This document shows positions 35,138 through 44,002 of a DNA stretch of 64,000 bases, piece after piece (position 1 is the first letter of the stretch; the number at the start of each line of letters is the position of its first letter). Made by a program: the position numbers and the translations under genes. The notes under the pieces were generated by a model. That model had not been told where the DNA came from and ran no database searches. It saw nothing but the letters and a program-made list of their open reading frames with translations. The stretch is from Desulfomonile tiedjei. Lineage in GTDB: Bacteria; Desulfobacterota; Desulfomonilia; Desulfomonilales; Desulfomonilaceae. Location: positions 16,752 through 80,751 of the forward strand of contig JACRDG010000011.1 in NCBI GenBank assembly GCA_016218715.1, given 5' to 3'.

Positions 35138-35675
35138 GGATACTCCCCCCTCGAGGGCAGCATATCGTGAGATCCACTAAGCCAAGGTCCCGGAGTGAAA
35201 CCGGAGGTCCTGTCCATGGTCGTTACGGAACCGTGCTGCTCCACGAGACACGCACCGGCCTGTCCCGTGCCATCCGGCTCGACGGGCACGCGCAACTTCG
35301 GCCATCGACCAACCTGGCGAGCTTCCGGTACAGAGGCGAGTTCGAGCAACGTGGGGGACAGACCGGTCACGAGTTCTCCCGTGCGTCGAAGATGGCGGCC
35401 CGCCTGCCAAATGGTTGGAACCGGCTGAACTCTCTCTTTGGCCGGTGAGACGAGCCGGCGACACCATACCGAATTGACGCTTCTGTGGCAAGCTCCGGGA
35501 TGGGGAGCAACCTTGACAAAATCGCTTGAAACCCCTAGTGTTTGGAGTCGGATTGAGAGCTTCTCTATGAGAAAGGCGATCGCTTGCCTCCCCGGGGAGG
35601 AGAGCATTTGCCGCGACATCTGGGGGATGGATAGGCGTGTCCTCATATGTCATTTCGCGTGAATGAGCACAGTTG
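35138..35675. promoter_or_regulatory. Intergenic region with candidate promoter at 35513-35541
   Basis: These 540 bases separate the divergent TPR lipoprotein and DUF4388 genes. A good sigma-70-type pair is seen: TTGACA at 35513-35518, 17 bases, TAGTGT at 35536-35541, reading toward the DUF4388 gene. I see no gene in the rest. Confidence 0.55.
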
Positions 35676-38435
35676 ATGTCAGTTCCTGAAAAAAGAGTCG
35701 TCACTATCAGCCCGCGACTGGCCAAATTCATTGGATCCAAGGCCAGTCGTGAGAAGAAGCTCCAGGCCGCAGCCATGCAGGCCGAGTTCACGCTGAAAGA
35801 CACGCTGATAATTCTCGCTTACCTCGCCCGCGACTCGGATCAGGAAATCGCCGAACAGGCAAGAAAAAATCTTATTCCCGCGGCAAGAAACTGGGCCTCA
35901 CGGCCTGATCGACCGGAGCTTCCAGAACCCATCCACGAAATCGTTACCAAGGTGATCGAGCGAGTGGGCCTCGGCGACAAAGAAGAGGTGTCCACCGACA
36001 CGGACTTGGTTACGGGCCATATAGGTCTGTTGGGACTCGGCGAGATCATCCAATCTGTGGACCACAACAACCGGACGGTCGCAATCATCCTCGACCGGGG
36101 GGGTGAGGAGGCAACGGTCTACACTGAGAGAGGCAAGGTCATCGGTGCGGTCACCGGCGGTCAGGACGGCATGGATGCCTTGCACACGGCGTTTGGATGG
36201 TGGGATGCCGCATTCAAGTACGTTCACATGGGTCCGGGGCCGTTCAAGAACCGAATCAAGGTCAATACACTGACCCTCGTGATGGATGCGCTGGAGCACG
36301 CGCCTGACGAAGACCCGTACCAGCATGAGGACAGCATATCGTGGCGAGTGCAAGGCCACCTCAAGGTGATGAATCTGTTCGAGATCGCAGAGATCTTCGA
36401 GATGAATTCCAAGCAGGCCGTCTGCCGCCTCGATCGAGATGGATCGTACGGATTCCTCTATTTCAACAACGGCAGGATCGTCAACGCTGAACTGCGGGAA
36501 ATGACAGGAATGGATGCCGCCTGCCATTTGCTCGCATGGCCGAACGCCCTTTTTTCCATCTTCCGCGGGGGCGAGGAGATCGAGGAAGTCATCCACGTAG
36601 GAATGCAGAACCTCATCATAGAGGCTATGCGACTCCTCGACGAAGGCGTGACGGTTACCGACAGGATTGCCTCGGAACTGGCATTGGTCAACGAGTTGTT
36701 TGACGGCAGTGACGTGATCACCCTGCCGGTCATGGAAAAAGTCCTGCTGGTCTTCAGCGACGACCAGAACGTGCGTGAAGCGCTTGAGGGTGACACCAAT
36801 CCGATCGTACGTAAGGCGATCAAGGTTAAGATATCCAAGACAGTCCACAAGTACCTCAGCCTTGCCACGGAACATCAGGCACGCCTCAAGGCAGCCCAGG
36901 GCATGATTCCGATGTCCACCACCGAGAAACTGGTGCTGCTGAGTTACCTGTCCCACGACGAGTCACAGGAACTCAGAGAGCGAGCCAAAAAGACATTGGA
37001 ATCATTGGACATCCCTACCTTCAGGAAAGGCCTGGGCGGGGATCTCCATCCGTCGGTCATGGACTTCTTGGTGCGGGAGACCATTCGCGAAGAATCGGTC
37101 CTCAAGATCGCGGCTTCCAGCGAGAACCTGCTGGAGGAGACAGCTCTTTACATCATTGAAACGTACAAGAGCCGGGAGATCCTGCAGACTGTCCTGGATA
37201 ACAGGAAGCTTTTAGAAAGGTGCCCGGCCGTCGTCACCAAACTGGGGGAGGTGCTGGCTGAAGACGCGGAGGTGAGGTCGAAGCTCGATATACTGGAAGA
37301 ATCCATGCTCAGCGGACAGACCGAAATGCAGGTCCAGGGACCCCTGAGCTTCTTCGGTCTCGCGGGACTCATACGCGCTGCCCGGCACGGAGGGAGGTCC
37401 GGAACCATAGTGGTAGAAAGCCCAACCATGACGGGTCGGGTGTTTTTCAAGCGGGGGAAAGTGGTCGGGGCTTCGTCGGGAGAAGAGCAGGGACTGTCGG
37501 CTCTTCAGAAGATCCTCAAAGCCAGGGACCTGAAGTTCCGATTTACGCTGCGAACGTACCTCCACCGGGTGAACTGCGATCCGACCATGGCCGATGAGCT
37601 CTTGGCTGGTCCGCTGGCGATGCCGTTCGAGGGTCAGGACTCTGACCGAGGTATTCGGTTGGTCACCGGCAGCCTTAAGGCGCTGGATACTTTCGAAATC
37701 CTGTCGGCATTGGAGGGAACGCGGGTTCCGGTCTCCGTAACTGTTGTTTGCGAAGAAGGGAGCGGAGACATCTTCCGCGATCGGAGCCGTATCCAAAACG
37801 TGGTCGTCAAGGGTATAGACGATCCGGTGAAGGCCATGGCCTGTATGCTGTCCTGGACGGGGATTCGATTCATCATCCGCGAAGAACCGGCCGGATATCC
37901 GGTTACGATTGACAAGAATCTGAATGACTTCTTCATGGAAGCCATGAAGCAAATGCCCGAGGAACTGTTCCGCCTCACGAGACCGGGTGAAATGCCCGAA
38001 TGGGAGCTTTCCGAAGAAGAATACCAGAGCCTGTACCATCGAATACTCGGGATGGGTGTGGCGGACAAAGTGAAACTGGCCTTCCTGGGAAACAAGGAGG
38101 CGCGAGACATTCTCATCCGAGACAGCAACAAGATGGTGGCCACAGCGGTGATCAAGTCGCCAAAGATACAGGAGAACGAGGTCGAAAACATCAGTAAATC
38201 TCGGCAGGTCTGCGAGGACGTCCTGCGCATCATAGCGGGGAGTAAGGAGTGGATGAAATCGCATCCTATCAAAGTCAATTTGGCGTCGAATCCCAAGACG
38301 CCGCTGCCGATGGCGATGAAGCTCCTCAACCAATTGCGGGATACAGAATTGAGGAGGTTATCCAAGGACAAGAACGTGTCGCAGGTCCTCGCTACCCAGG
38401 CCAGGCGCATGCTGGAAGCCAAGGAAGCAAAATGA
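35676..38435 (+). CDS. Large DUF4388 protein with four DUF4388-like domains
   Basis: The 919-residue soluble protein has four DUF4388-like units, at about 112-208 (GHIGLLGLGEIIQSVD), 224-310 (GHLKVMNLFEIAEIFEM), 550-636 (GPLSFFGLAGLIRAARHGG) and 660-742 (GSLKALDTFEILSALEG). Each has the family pattern of a leucine-rich opening, a strand pair and an ERGKV/NNGRI-like turn. Helical repeat segments join them (LIILAYLARDSDQEIAEQAR and the similar LVLLSYLSHDESQELRERAK). The C-terminus (about 760-919) has NPKTPLPMAMKLLNQLRD, a module seen in other deltaproteobacterial signalling proteins. DUF4388 occurs in PatA-like regulators. It heads the MglA locus and may be a scaffold. ATG 35676 is preferred over TTG 35673. 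Confidence 0.8.
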   Translation: MSVPEKRVVTISPRLAKFIGSKASREKKLQAAAMQAEFTLKDTLIILAYLARDSDQEIAEQARKNLIPAARNWASRPDRPELPEPIHEIVTKVIERVGLGDKEEVSTDTDLVTGHIGLLGLGEIIQSVDHNNRTVAIILDRGGEEATVYTERGKVIGAVTGGQDGMDALHTAFGWWDAAFKYVHMGPGPFKNRIKVNTLTLVMDALEHAPDEDPYQHEDSISWRVQGHLKVMNLFEIAEIFEMNSKQAVCRLDRDGSYGFLYFNNGRIVNAELREMTGMDAACHLLAWPNALFSIFRGGEEIEEVIHVGMQNLIIEAMRLLDEGVTVTDRIASELALVNELFDGSDVITLPVMEKVLLVFSDDQNVREALEGDTNPIVRKAIKVKISKTVHKYLSLATEHQARLKAAQGMIPMSTTEKLVLLSYLSHDESQELRERAKKTLESLDIPTFRKGLGGDLHPSVMDFLVRETIREESVLKIAASSENLLEETALYIIETYKSREILQTVLDNRKLLERCPAVVTKLGEVLAEDAEVRSKLDILEESMLSGQTEMQVQGPLSFFGLAGLIRAARHGGRSGTIVVESPTMTGRVFFKRGKVVGASSGEEQGLSALQKILKARDLKFRFTLRTYLHRVNCDPTMADELLAGPLAMPFEGQDSDRGIRLVTGSLKALDTFEILSALEGTRVPVSVTVVCEEGSGDIFRDRSRIQNVVVKGIDDPVKAMACMLSWTGIRFIIREEPAGYPVTIDKNLNDFFMEAMKQMPEELFRLTRPGEMPEWELSEEEYQSLYHRILGMGVADKVKLAFLGNKEARDILIRDSNKMVATAVIKSPKIQENEVENISKSRQVCEDVLRIIAGSKEWMKSHPIKVNLASNPKTPLPMAMKLLNQLRDTELRRLSKDKNVSQVLATQARRMLEAKEAK

Positions 38436-38862
38436 GCTTCCCCGCCGTGAAGGCAACTTCGAGCAATCTGCGACCGCCAGAGCAGAGAGGAACTGCCTAT
38501 TATGAGCTGATACCCGCGAAGCAGAGCGGCCGCGCCGGGGGCGACTTCCGACCCTGAAGGCCGCAGGGACCGCTCTTCCGAGGTCTCTCTCTGAGGCCGA
38601 CCCGGAAGGCAGGGGGGAGAAAATGTGGTCGATGGGCCCGATAAAACTCCCCAAAAAGAGCGTATTGTGGTAGAGTTAGACGTCAACAACCTGGGTTGGC
38701 CAATTCCCTGAAAGAAGCAAAACCCAGTTACGCCCGGCGCAGGTGAGGGCAAGAAGGCCTCCGCTAGGGAACGGTACGCAGAAAGGATGCAATTCACATG
38801 ATACGAGACGCGGCGGAAGTTACGACTCAACCGACGACTGTCTCGCCAGAGGGCCAGGCATA
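38436..38862. other. Intergenic region upstream of the roadblock gene
   Basis: This 427-base stretch has no convincing coding frame and no clear promoter pair. It contains several short GC-rich inverted repeats. It separates the DUF4388 gene from the roadblock-GTPase genes, which may have their own promoter here. Confidence 0.35.
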
Positions 38863-39699
38863 ATGACGGTGCAGAATGCTGGTTCGGCAGATATTTTTGA
38901 GGGGGCGGAAAAGATCGAGGTCATGGGGCGGCTCCCTGCTCTCCTGTGGGCGTTCATCGATGCCATCCGCCACCTGCTGGACGATCTTAAGACGAGCCCA
39001 AGCCTACAAACCGAGACGGTGCACGATGTGACGAGGCTCCTCAATGTCCTCGTGTCAGCGGCGCATCATATAGGGAACCATCAGCTGAAGGCCCAACTGA
39101 GTTCGCAGTCGGAAATGGTCAACGCTCTGATCAACGGAGGACTATCCGGCGAAGACTTCAGCCGATCCTTCACGACCGAGCTTCCGAAATTGGAACAGCT
39201 CGCCGGTCCGCGGCGCGATCAGGCAGGTGAAGGCTTGATCGATAAGACCGCTCTGGACAAACATGTGGAGATGCTGGAACGGATCAAAGCGGGGAGAAGC
39301 GCGGATATTGTGGTCAGCGTCGACATCCTCGACGACGTACGAAATTACTTATCCAGTGAAGTAATGACAGAAGGGATCTCGTCGGTGTTGGTCATTGACA
39401 ACGCGGGGAGTCTCATCGTCTGTATTGGAGACAAGACCGGGCTGGACGTCATTTCCCTGGCTGCGGTGGCGGCTGCGAATTTCGCTGCGACCGAACAGAT
39501 TGCTCGCTTGATCGGCGAGCGCGATTTCGTGCTCCTCTTCTACAAGGGGCATAACGAATCGTTCCATTTCAGCCGTGTCGGTGAAGAATACATTATCGTC
39601 ACCATTTTCAACAACACGTTGTCACTGGGACTCTTGCGACTGAAAATAGCCGAGGTGGCTCAGGTTTTGGAGAAGAAACTCCCAAAAAGGCAGGGGTAG
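38863..39699 (+). CDS. Roadblock/LC7-domain protein, probable GTPase regulator
   Basis: About 278 residues from the ATG at 38863. The N-terminal half is helical and unfamiliar. The C-terminal half (about 155-275) is a roadblock/LC7 fold with EGISSVLVIDNAGSLIVCIG, AAVAAANFAATEQIARLIG and EEYIIVTIFNNTLSLGLLR. Roadblock proteins such as MglB act as GTPase-activating partners of MglA. The next gene, 2 bases downstream, is an MglA-type GTPase, so a cognate pair is very likely. An extra N-terminal domain, as here, is absent from small MglB proteins. Confidence 0.85.
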   Translation: MTVQNAGSADIFEGAEKIEVMGRLPALLWAFIDAIRHLLDDLKTSPSLQTETVHDVTRLLNVLVSAAHHIGNHQLKAQLSSQSEMVNALINGGLSGEDFSRSFTTELPKLEQLAGPRRDQAGEGLIDKTALDKHVEMLERIKAGRSADIVVSVDILDDVRNYLSSEVMTEGISSVLVIDNAGSLIVCIGDKTGLDVISLAAVAAANFAATEQIARLIGERDFVLLFYKGHNESFHFSRVGEEYIIVTIFNNTLSLGLLRLKIAEVAQVLEKKLPKRQG

Positions 39700-39701
39700 G
39701 C

Positions 39702-40316
39702 ATGGCGTTCATCAACAAGAGCGCAAAAGAGATTCAGGTAAAGATTGTGTACTACGGTCCCGGTAGATGCGGCAAGACGACGAATCTACTGTACATTAAT
39801 CAGAAGATGAATGCCAAGTTCATGGGCAAGATGATCTCCATCGACACCCGAGGTGACAAAACGCTCTTCTTTGATTTCCTTCCTCTCTCCTTGGGAGCGA
39901 TCCGGGGGTTCAATATCAGGGTGCAACTGTACACGGTTCCCGGTCAGGTTCTTTACAACGAGAGCCGCAAGATGGTGCTCAAAGGGGTGGACGGAGTTGT
40001 GTTCGTCGCGGACTCGATGGAGGTGCAGCGGGAACCCAACAAGGAGAGCCTCGTCAATCTGCGCGAAAACTTGTCGGAAGACAACCTCGACCTTGACGAA
40101 CTCCCGCTCGTGTTGCAGCTCAATAAGAGAGACCTTGAGGGGAGCGTCATCCCCGTGCTGGATCCAAAAACGATGGAGGAAGATCTTAACGCTTTGCTCA
40201 AGAATCCGGCACCGACCGCGCTGGCTAGTGCCATACAAGGTCCGGGGGTATTTGAAACCCTCAGGGAAATAAGTAAGATAACGATAAAGTCGGTCCATTA
40301 CAAGCTGAGGGCATAG
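39702..40316 (+). CDS. MglA-type small GTPase
   Basis: The 204-residue Ras-like GTPase has P-loop GPGRCGKTTNLLYI, switch region DTRGDKTLFFDFLPL, the TVPGQVLYN motif that replaces DxxG in MglA, and the base-recognition NKRD in LQLNKRDLEG. All are hallmarks of the bacterial MglA family, which controls polarity and motility in Myxococcus. It is translationally linked to the roadblock gene, which probably stimulates its hydrolysis. Its effector may be one of the following genes (proline-rich, PilZ, cyclase). Confidence 0.95.
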   Translation: MAFINKSAKEIQVKIVYYGPGRCGKTTNLLYINQKMNAKFMGKMISIDTRGDKTLFFDFLPLSLGAIRGFNIRVQLYTVPGQVLYNESRKMVLKGVDGVVFVADSMEVQREPNKESLVNLRENLSEDNLDLDELPLVLQLNKRDLEGSVIPVLDPKTMEEDLNALLKNPAPTALASAIQGPGVFETLREISKITIKSVHYKLRA

Positions 40317-40335
40317 GAATCGAGACGCAGGGTCT

Positions 40336-41715
40336 ATGGCCAGAGCAGACGAAATTGAAGATCTGGACGAACTCATTGACCGGGCGGTAGACACATTCTT
40401 CGTGGAAGCCCCCAGCGAAGAAGAGTTGAACCTCGCGGTGGAGGAGACGAGTCCGCCCCCGCCGCCGACCCCTGCTCAGCCCCAGAGGCCCAGTAAGAGC
40501 CCCAGACCCGGTCCGTCTCTGGATGAGGCCGTAGAATCTCTCTTCACCTCGTCCTTCCACGAAGCGCTCGATGAAGACTCCACCGACACGATGGTGACGT
40601 CGGGTAACGACGACATCGATCGCGCGATAGATCTGGCCGTCGATACGCTCTTTGTCGAGGAGCCTGAGACCCCGATTCCCGAGACCACGCAGCTCCGCGT
40701 TGAATCAGCCGAGCCAGCGTCCGTCGAGCCGCTTCCTCCGTCCGCCCGACCTAGAGCTGAAGGCCCACCCACGAGAACGAGACCGGTCGCCAAGGCCCCC
40801 CGTCGGGAACCGGAAGGCCCGGAGGCAACGGTCAGCTATGACGATGTCATGGCCAAAGAGATTGAGCGCCACATGCGCACAGTCTACGAAGAACAGGCCC
40901 CGGTTCCCCCGCCGGTTCAGCCAAGAAAGCCGCCCGAAGCAGCGGCTGCGCCTGCAACCCCCGTTCCCGCGGCCAGACGCCCGGCGGCCCCGCCCGCTCC
41001 GCCTCCGCCCCCGAGCGCCAAACCCATGCCAACTCCCAAAGTGCAGCGGCCGGCACCGACCGCGGCAAAGCCTGCGCTGGGACCCAGAGGCACTGTCTCG
41101 CCCGTACGAAAACTGCAAGAGGCTATTCTCACCCTTGAGTGGGAGATCTCGAAGCGGTCGGTTACTACGCTCGCCGGTGAACTGAGGAAGTTGCGCGTCC
41201 GCTTTCAGGATGACATGACCGTCGATTTCGCGGCGGTGGCCATGAAGTTGGTTCTGGAGTACATAACGCAGCGCCTGTCGCGTTCTCATCCGGAATCGGT
41301 CCGATTCCTCCTGGGAGTGACTGAGTTCCTGGACACAAGCCTTGCTCATCCGCAGCAGGATCCGTTGAACGGCTTTCATCATATTATGACCCGGTACGAG
41401 CATTTCAAGTCTGTGGTCCGGAAAGCCGAAGGGTTGCCCGACAGAAAGCCGGAGGTTCTCGCCGAGCTGGAGATATCCGATCCGCAAGGATTTGCGAAGC
41501 TGGTGGAAGCGCAGGCATTGACGCTCATCAAGGCCGGCCGTGCCCTGGCGAAGCAGATGGACCAGGCTGACGATCCGAAGGACCTGATTCGATCGTTCAG
41601 GTTTCTCGTGAATCGTTCGGTAAACCGGATACTGGAGAGTACTCGTAAGAGCAAGAATGAAGGGCAGAGAAGTCCGACACGGAAGGACACCCGCACGCGG
41701 CCGTCTGCCCATTGA
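40336..41715 (+). CDS. Proline-rich protein with repeated acidic motif, unknown
   Basis: The 459-residue protein is 20 bases after the GTPase gene. The N-terminus carries a short acidic motif three times: DRAVDTFFVE (15-24), LDEAVESLF (62-70) and DLAVDTLFVEEP (99-110). A low-complexity linker rich in proline and alanine follows (about 120-250). The C-terminal part (about 255-440) is a compact helical domain (VRKLQEAILTLEWEISKRS, FVNRSVNRILESTRK). I do not recognise the family. The repeated motif suggests a linear binding site for a neighbour, perhaps the GTPase (inference). Confidence 0.6.
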   Translation: MARADEIEDLDELIDRAVDTFFVEAPSEEELNLAVEETSPPPPPTPAQPQRPSKSPRPGPSLDEAVESLFTSSFHEALDEDSTDTMVTSGNDDIDRAIDLAVDTLFVEEPETPIPETTQLRVESAEPASVEPLPPSARPRAEGPPTRTRPVAKAPRREPEGPEATVSYDDVMAKEIERHMRTVYEEQAPVPPPVQPRKPPEAAAAPATPVPAARRPAAPPAPPPPPSAKPMPTPKVQRPAPTAAKPALGPRGTVSPVRKLQEAILTLEWEISKRSVTTLAGELRKLRVRFQDDMTVDFAAVAMKLVLEYITQRLSRSHPESVRFLLGVTEFLDTSLAHPQQDPLNGFHHIMTRYEHFKSVVRKAEGLPDRKPEVLAELEISDPQGFAKLVEAQALTLIKAGRALAKQMDQADDPKDLIRSFRFLVNRSVNRILESTRKSKNEGQRSPTRKDTRTRPSAH

Positions 41716-41853
41716 ACCGTGTTTTGGACCTTCAAAGCGACGACCGATCATGGGTGAAGCGAGAGTCCCGACGCGGTGCAAAGGCTGGAAAGGATCGCCT
41801 CCGCGGGCAATTGCGGACCATGACATGTTTTTGAGATGTTCCCGGAGTCTACC

Positions 41854-42216
41854 ATGAGTAGAGACGATTTTTTGGCCGCGGTGGAGAATCGTCGTAAAGC
41901 GAGACGCAAATACCTCTTGTTCAAGATCCCCGCGTACGATGCCCAAACGAGAAGATTTCTCGGACTTCTTCAGGATATATCAGAAACAGGCGTTCAACTC
42001 TTCGGCGTCAAGGTCGATGAGGGTTCAACCAGAGAACTGATTGTTCAGGCCTCCGATTACGTGAAGAGCGCACCACTGAAATTCACTGCGATTTGCCGGT
42101 GGAGCCGGCGAGAAAGTGCTCAGGGGTACTTCGTGTCAGGCCTCGAAATCGTGGAGATCACCACCGAGGTCAAAAAGAGCCTCATGAAGTTGATGGAATC
42201 GGTAACTCTCGGATAA
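41854..42216 (+). CDS. PilZ-domain protein
   Basis: About 120 residues. The PilZ c-di-GMP-binding signature is visible as RRKARRK near the start and QDISETGVQLFG near residue 37, matching RxxxR and D/NxSxxG. The rest is the small beta-barrel, with CRWSRRESAQGYFVSGLEI. ATG 41854 has GGAG upstream; ATG 41836 is possible. PilZ proteins act as c-di-GMP receptors in motility and envelope control. Its place between the GTPase genes and a cyclase suggests two nucleotide signals meet in this locus. Confidence 0.8.
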   Translation: MSRDDFLAAVENRRKARRKYLLFKIPAYDAQTRRFLGLLQDISETGVQLFGVKVDEGSTRELIVQASDYVKSAPLKFTAICRWSRRESAQGYFVSGLEIVEITTEVKKSLMKLMESVTLG

Positions 42217-42241
42217 CGGGCCTGACGCAGGTCGATCGATA

Positions 42242-43861
42242 ATGTTCAATCTCACCATAGTACGACCCGACGGACGAGAAGTGGACCAGGTCTTCGCAGG
42301 CGACCAGACCATCGTCGGCCGTCACGAAAAGAGTGACCTGCGCCTGCTCGACAGTATGGTGTCGCGTCGTCACTGCCTCATCATGAGGGAGCGTCAAAGG
42401 TTCGTGCTCAAGGACCTGGAAAGCCGGAACGGCACGTGGCTCAACGGACGCAGGATCAGGAACCGGCGACATATAAAGAATGGGGACATCATCCAGGTCG
42501 GGCCCTTTCGCCTCCTGTTTCACGAAGAAATCCCTTCTCAGATACAGATCCAGACCCAGACGCTCGACATGGGCGGCTTGAGCCCCGAGCCGTTCGTGCA
42601 CCGGCATTCAGCAGAAAAGGTAGTCAAACCGCTTGGCATGATCACCAGCTATCTCTCGGAGACGAGCGGGGTGATCCAACGCGTTCCCACCAAGGTCAGA
42701 AGAGAACGGCTTAACCGCAACCTGCTCACGCTCTACCGCATTACCGAGCGATTGGTGGCCTCCAAAGACCTCGACGAGATACTCGATTACATCATGGACC
42801 AAATCTTCGAGATCTTTTCGCCATCCCAGGCGACCATTTTGCTCGGCGAAGACGGCGAGACCCTGATCCCTCGAAAGCAGCGGTCTGTGGAACCGGATGG
42901 CATCGTCCGACCGATCAGCACGACCATTGTGAATCGCATTCTGAAGGATCGGGTCGCGGTGTTGACGGACAACGCGCTCGAAGACCCTCGGTTCGAAATG
43001 GGGGACAGCGTTATCGTTGACGGTATACGGTCGGTCATGGCTGCTCCCATCTGGGAGGATCGGACGATCCTCGGGATGCTCTACGTGGACAGCCTCGACA
43101 TCGTAGGTGGCTATCAAACCGAAGATCTGGACATCCTCACCGCGATAGGGCACCAGACCGCGCTTGCTATTCAACGCTGGCGATTGACCGAGCGCTTGCG
43201 GGAAGAGGCAATCAAAGGCGCAGTTATGCGGCAGAACATGGCTCGTTTCCACCCTCCGCAGGTGGTCGACCTGATCCTGAAGGGGGTAGCGGACCTCGAA
43301 GTCAAGGAAACGGTCGCGACAGTATTCTTCTGCGACATCGTCGGCTTCACCAGCATCTGCGAGACGGTGAAGCCGAAGCAACTCCGAGAACTCCTCAACC
43401 TGTTTTGTAAGACCGTCAACCAGATCGTGTTTGACGAGCAAGGGACTCTCGACAAATTCATCGGGGACGCAGCCATGGCGATCTTCGGCGCGCCGCTCCC
43501 GCAGGCAGACGCTCCCATGCGGGCCGTTCGTGCCGCACTCCGCATTCGCCAACGTCTCTGTGCTTTCGCAGGAAGGGACTCGACTCTGCGGTTTGACGTC
43601 CGGTATGGCATTAACACCGGCGATGCCGTCGTCGGCAACTTCGGGTCGGACGAACGCATGGACTACACGGTCTTGGGGCACGCGGTAAACCTCGCTTCCC
43701 GAATATGCAAGACCGCCGAGCCGAACCAGATTCTCCTCGGTCAGGAGGTGTTCGAGCGGGTAGAGGGGAGCAACCTTTTCAAGATCGACCGAGCCGGGTC
43801 AAGAACTCTCAAGGGTCTCAAGGGCAAAGTGAGGCTCTACGAAGTAACCGACTTTGCGTAA
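42242..43861 (+). CDS. FHA-GAF class III adenylate cyclase
   Basis: The 539-residue soluble protein has three domains. An N-terminal FHA domain (about 1-95) has VGRHEKSDLRLLD, MVSRRHCLI and ESRNGTWLNG. A GAF domain (about 160-320) has GILG-like LGMLYVDSLDI. A class III cyclase domain (about 355-535) has VFFCDIVGFTSICE, LDKFIGDAAMAIFG and GINTGDAVVGNFG with DYTVLGHAVNLASRI. The lysine in LDKFIGD and the aspartate-threonine in DYTVLG fit ATP, so the product is probably cAMP. FHA suggests activation by a phosphothreonine partner, while the kinase is not in the window. It ends the locus. Confidence 0.92.
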   Translation: MFNLTIVRPDGREVDQVFAGDQTIVGRHEKSDLRLLDSMVSRRHCLIMRERQRFVLKDLESRNGTWLNGRRIRNRRHIKNGDIIQVGPFRLLFHEEIPSQIQIQTQTLDMGGLSPEPFVHRHSAEKVVKPLGMITSYLSETSGVIQRVPTKVRRERLNRNLLTLYRITERLVASKDLDEILDYIMDQIFEIFSPSQATILLGEDGETLIPRKQRSVEPDGIVRPISTTIVNRILKDRVAVLTDNALEDPRFEMGDSVIVDGIRSVMAAPIWEDRTILGMLYVDSLDIVGGYQTEDLDILTAIGHQTALAIQRWRLTERLREEAIKGAVMRQNMARFHPPQVVDLILKGVADLEVKETVATVFFCDIVGFTSICETVKPKQLRELLNLFCKTVNQIVFDEQGTLDKFIGDAAMAIFGAPLPQADAPMRAVRAALRIRQRLCAFAGRDSTLRFDVRYGINTGDAVVGNFGSDERMDYTVLGHAVNLASRICKTAEPNQILLGQEVFERVEGSNLFKIDRAGSRTLKGLKGKVRLYEVTDFA

Positions 43862-44002
43862 GGGGGAAGCCTGCCCTCATTAGCGCCTGCCGCCTGATAC
43901 CTGCAAGCGTGTCTTCAGATTGATCGTAATAGCTTCCTTTGTGCGCTTCTTCTGGTATGATCGTTCCTCGTTTTGGTCCTATCGCACATGGAGCGGCGCG
44001 CT

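Noticed and set aside
37634..38830. A 398-codon open frame on the minus strand
   Set aside because: It is antisense to the end of the DUF4388 gene and extends into intergenic DNA; composition is serine/arginine-rich without motifs.
40705..41946. A 413-codon open frame on the minus strand
   Set aside because: It is antisense to the proline-rich gene, where low-complexity GC-rich sequence keeps several frames open.
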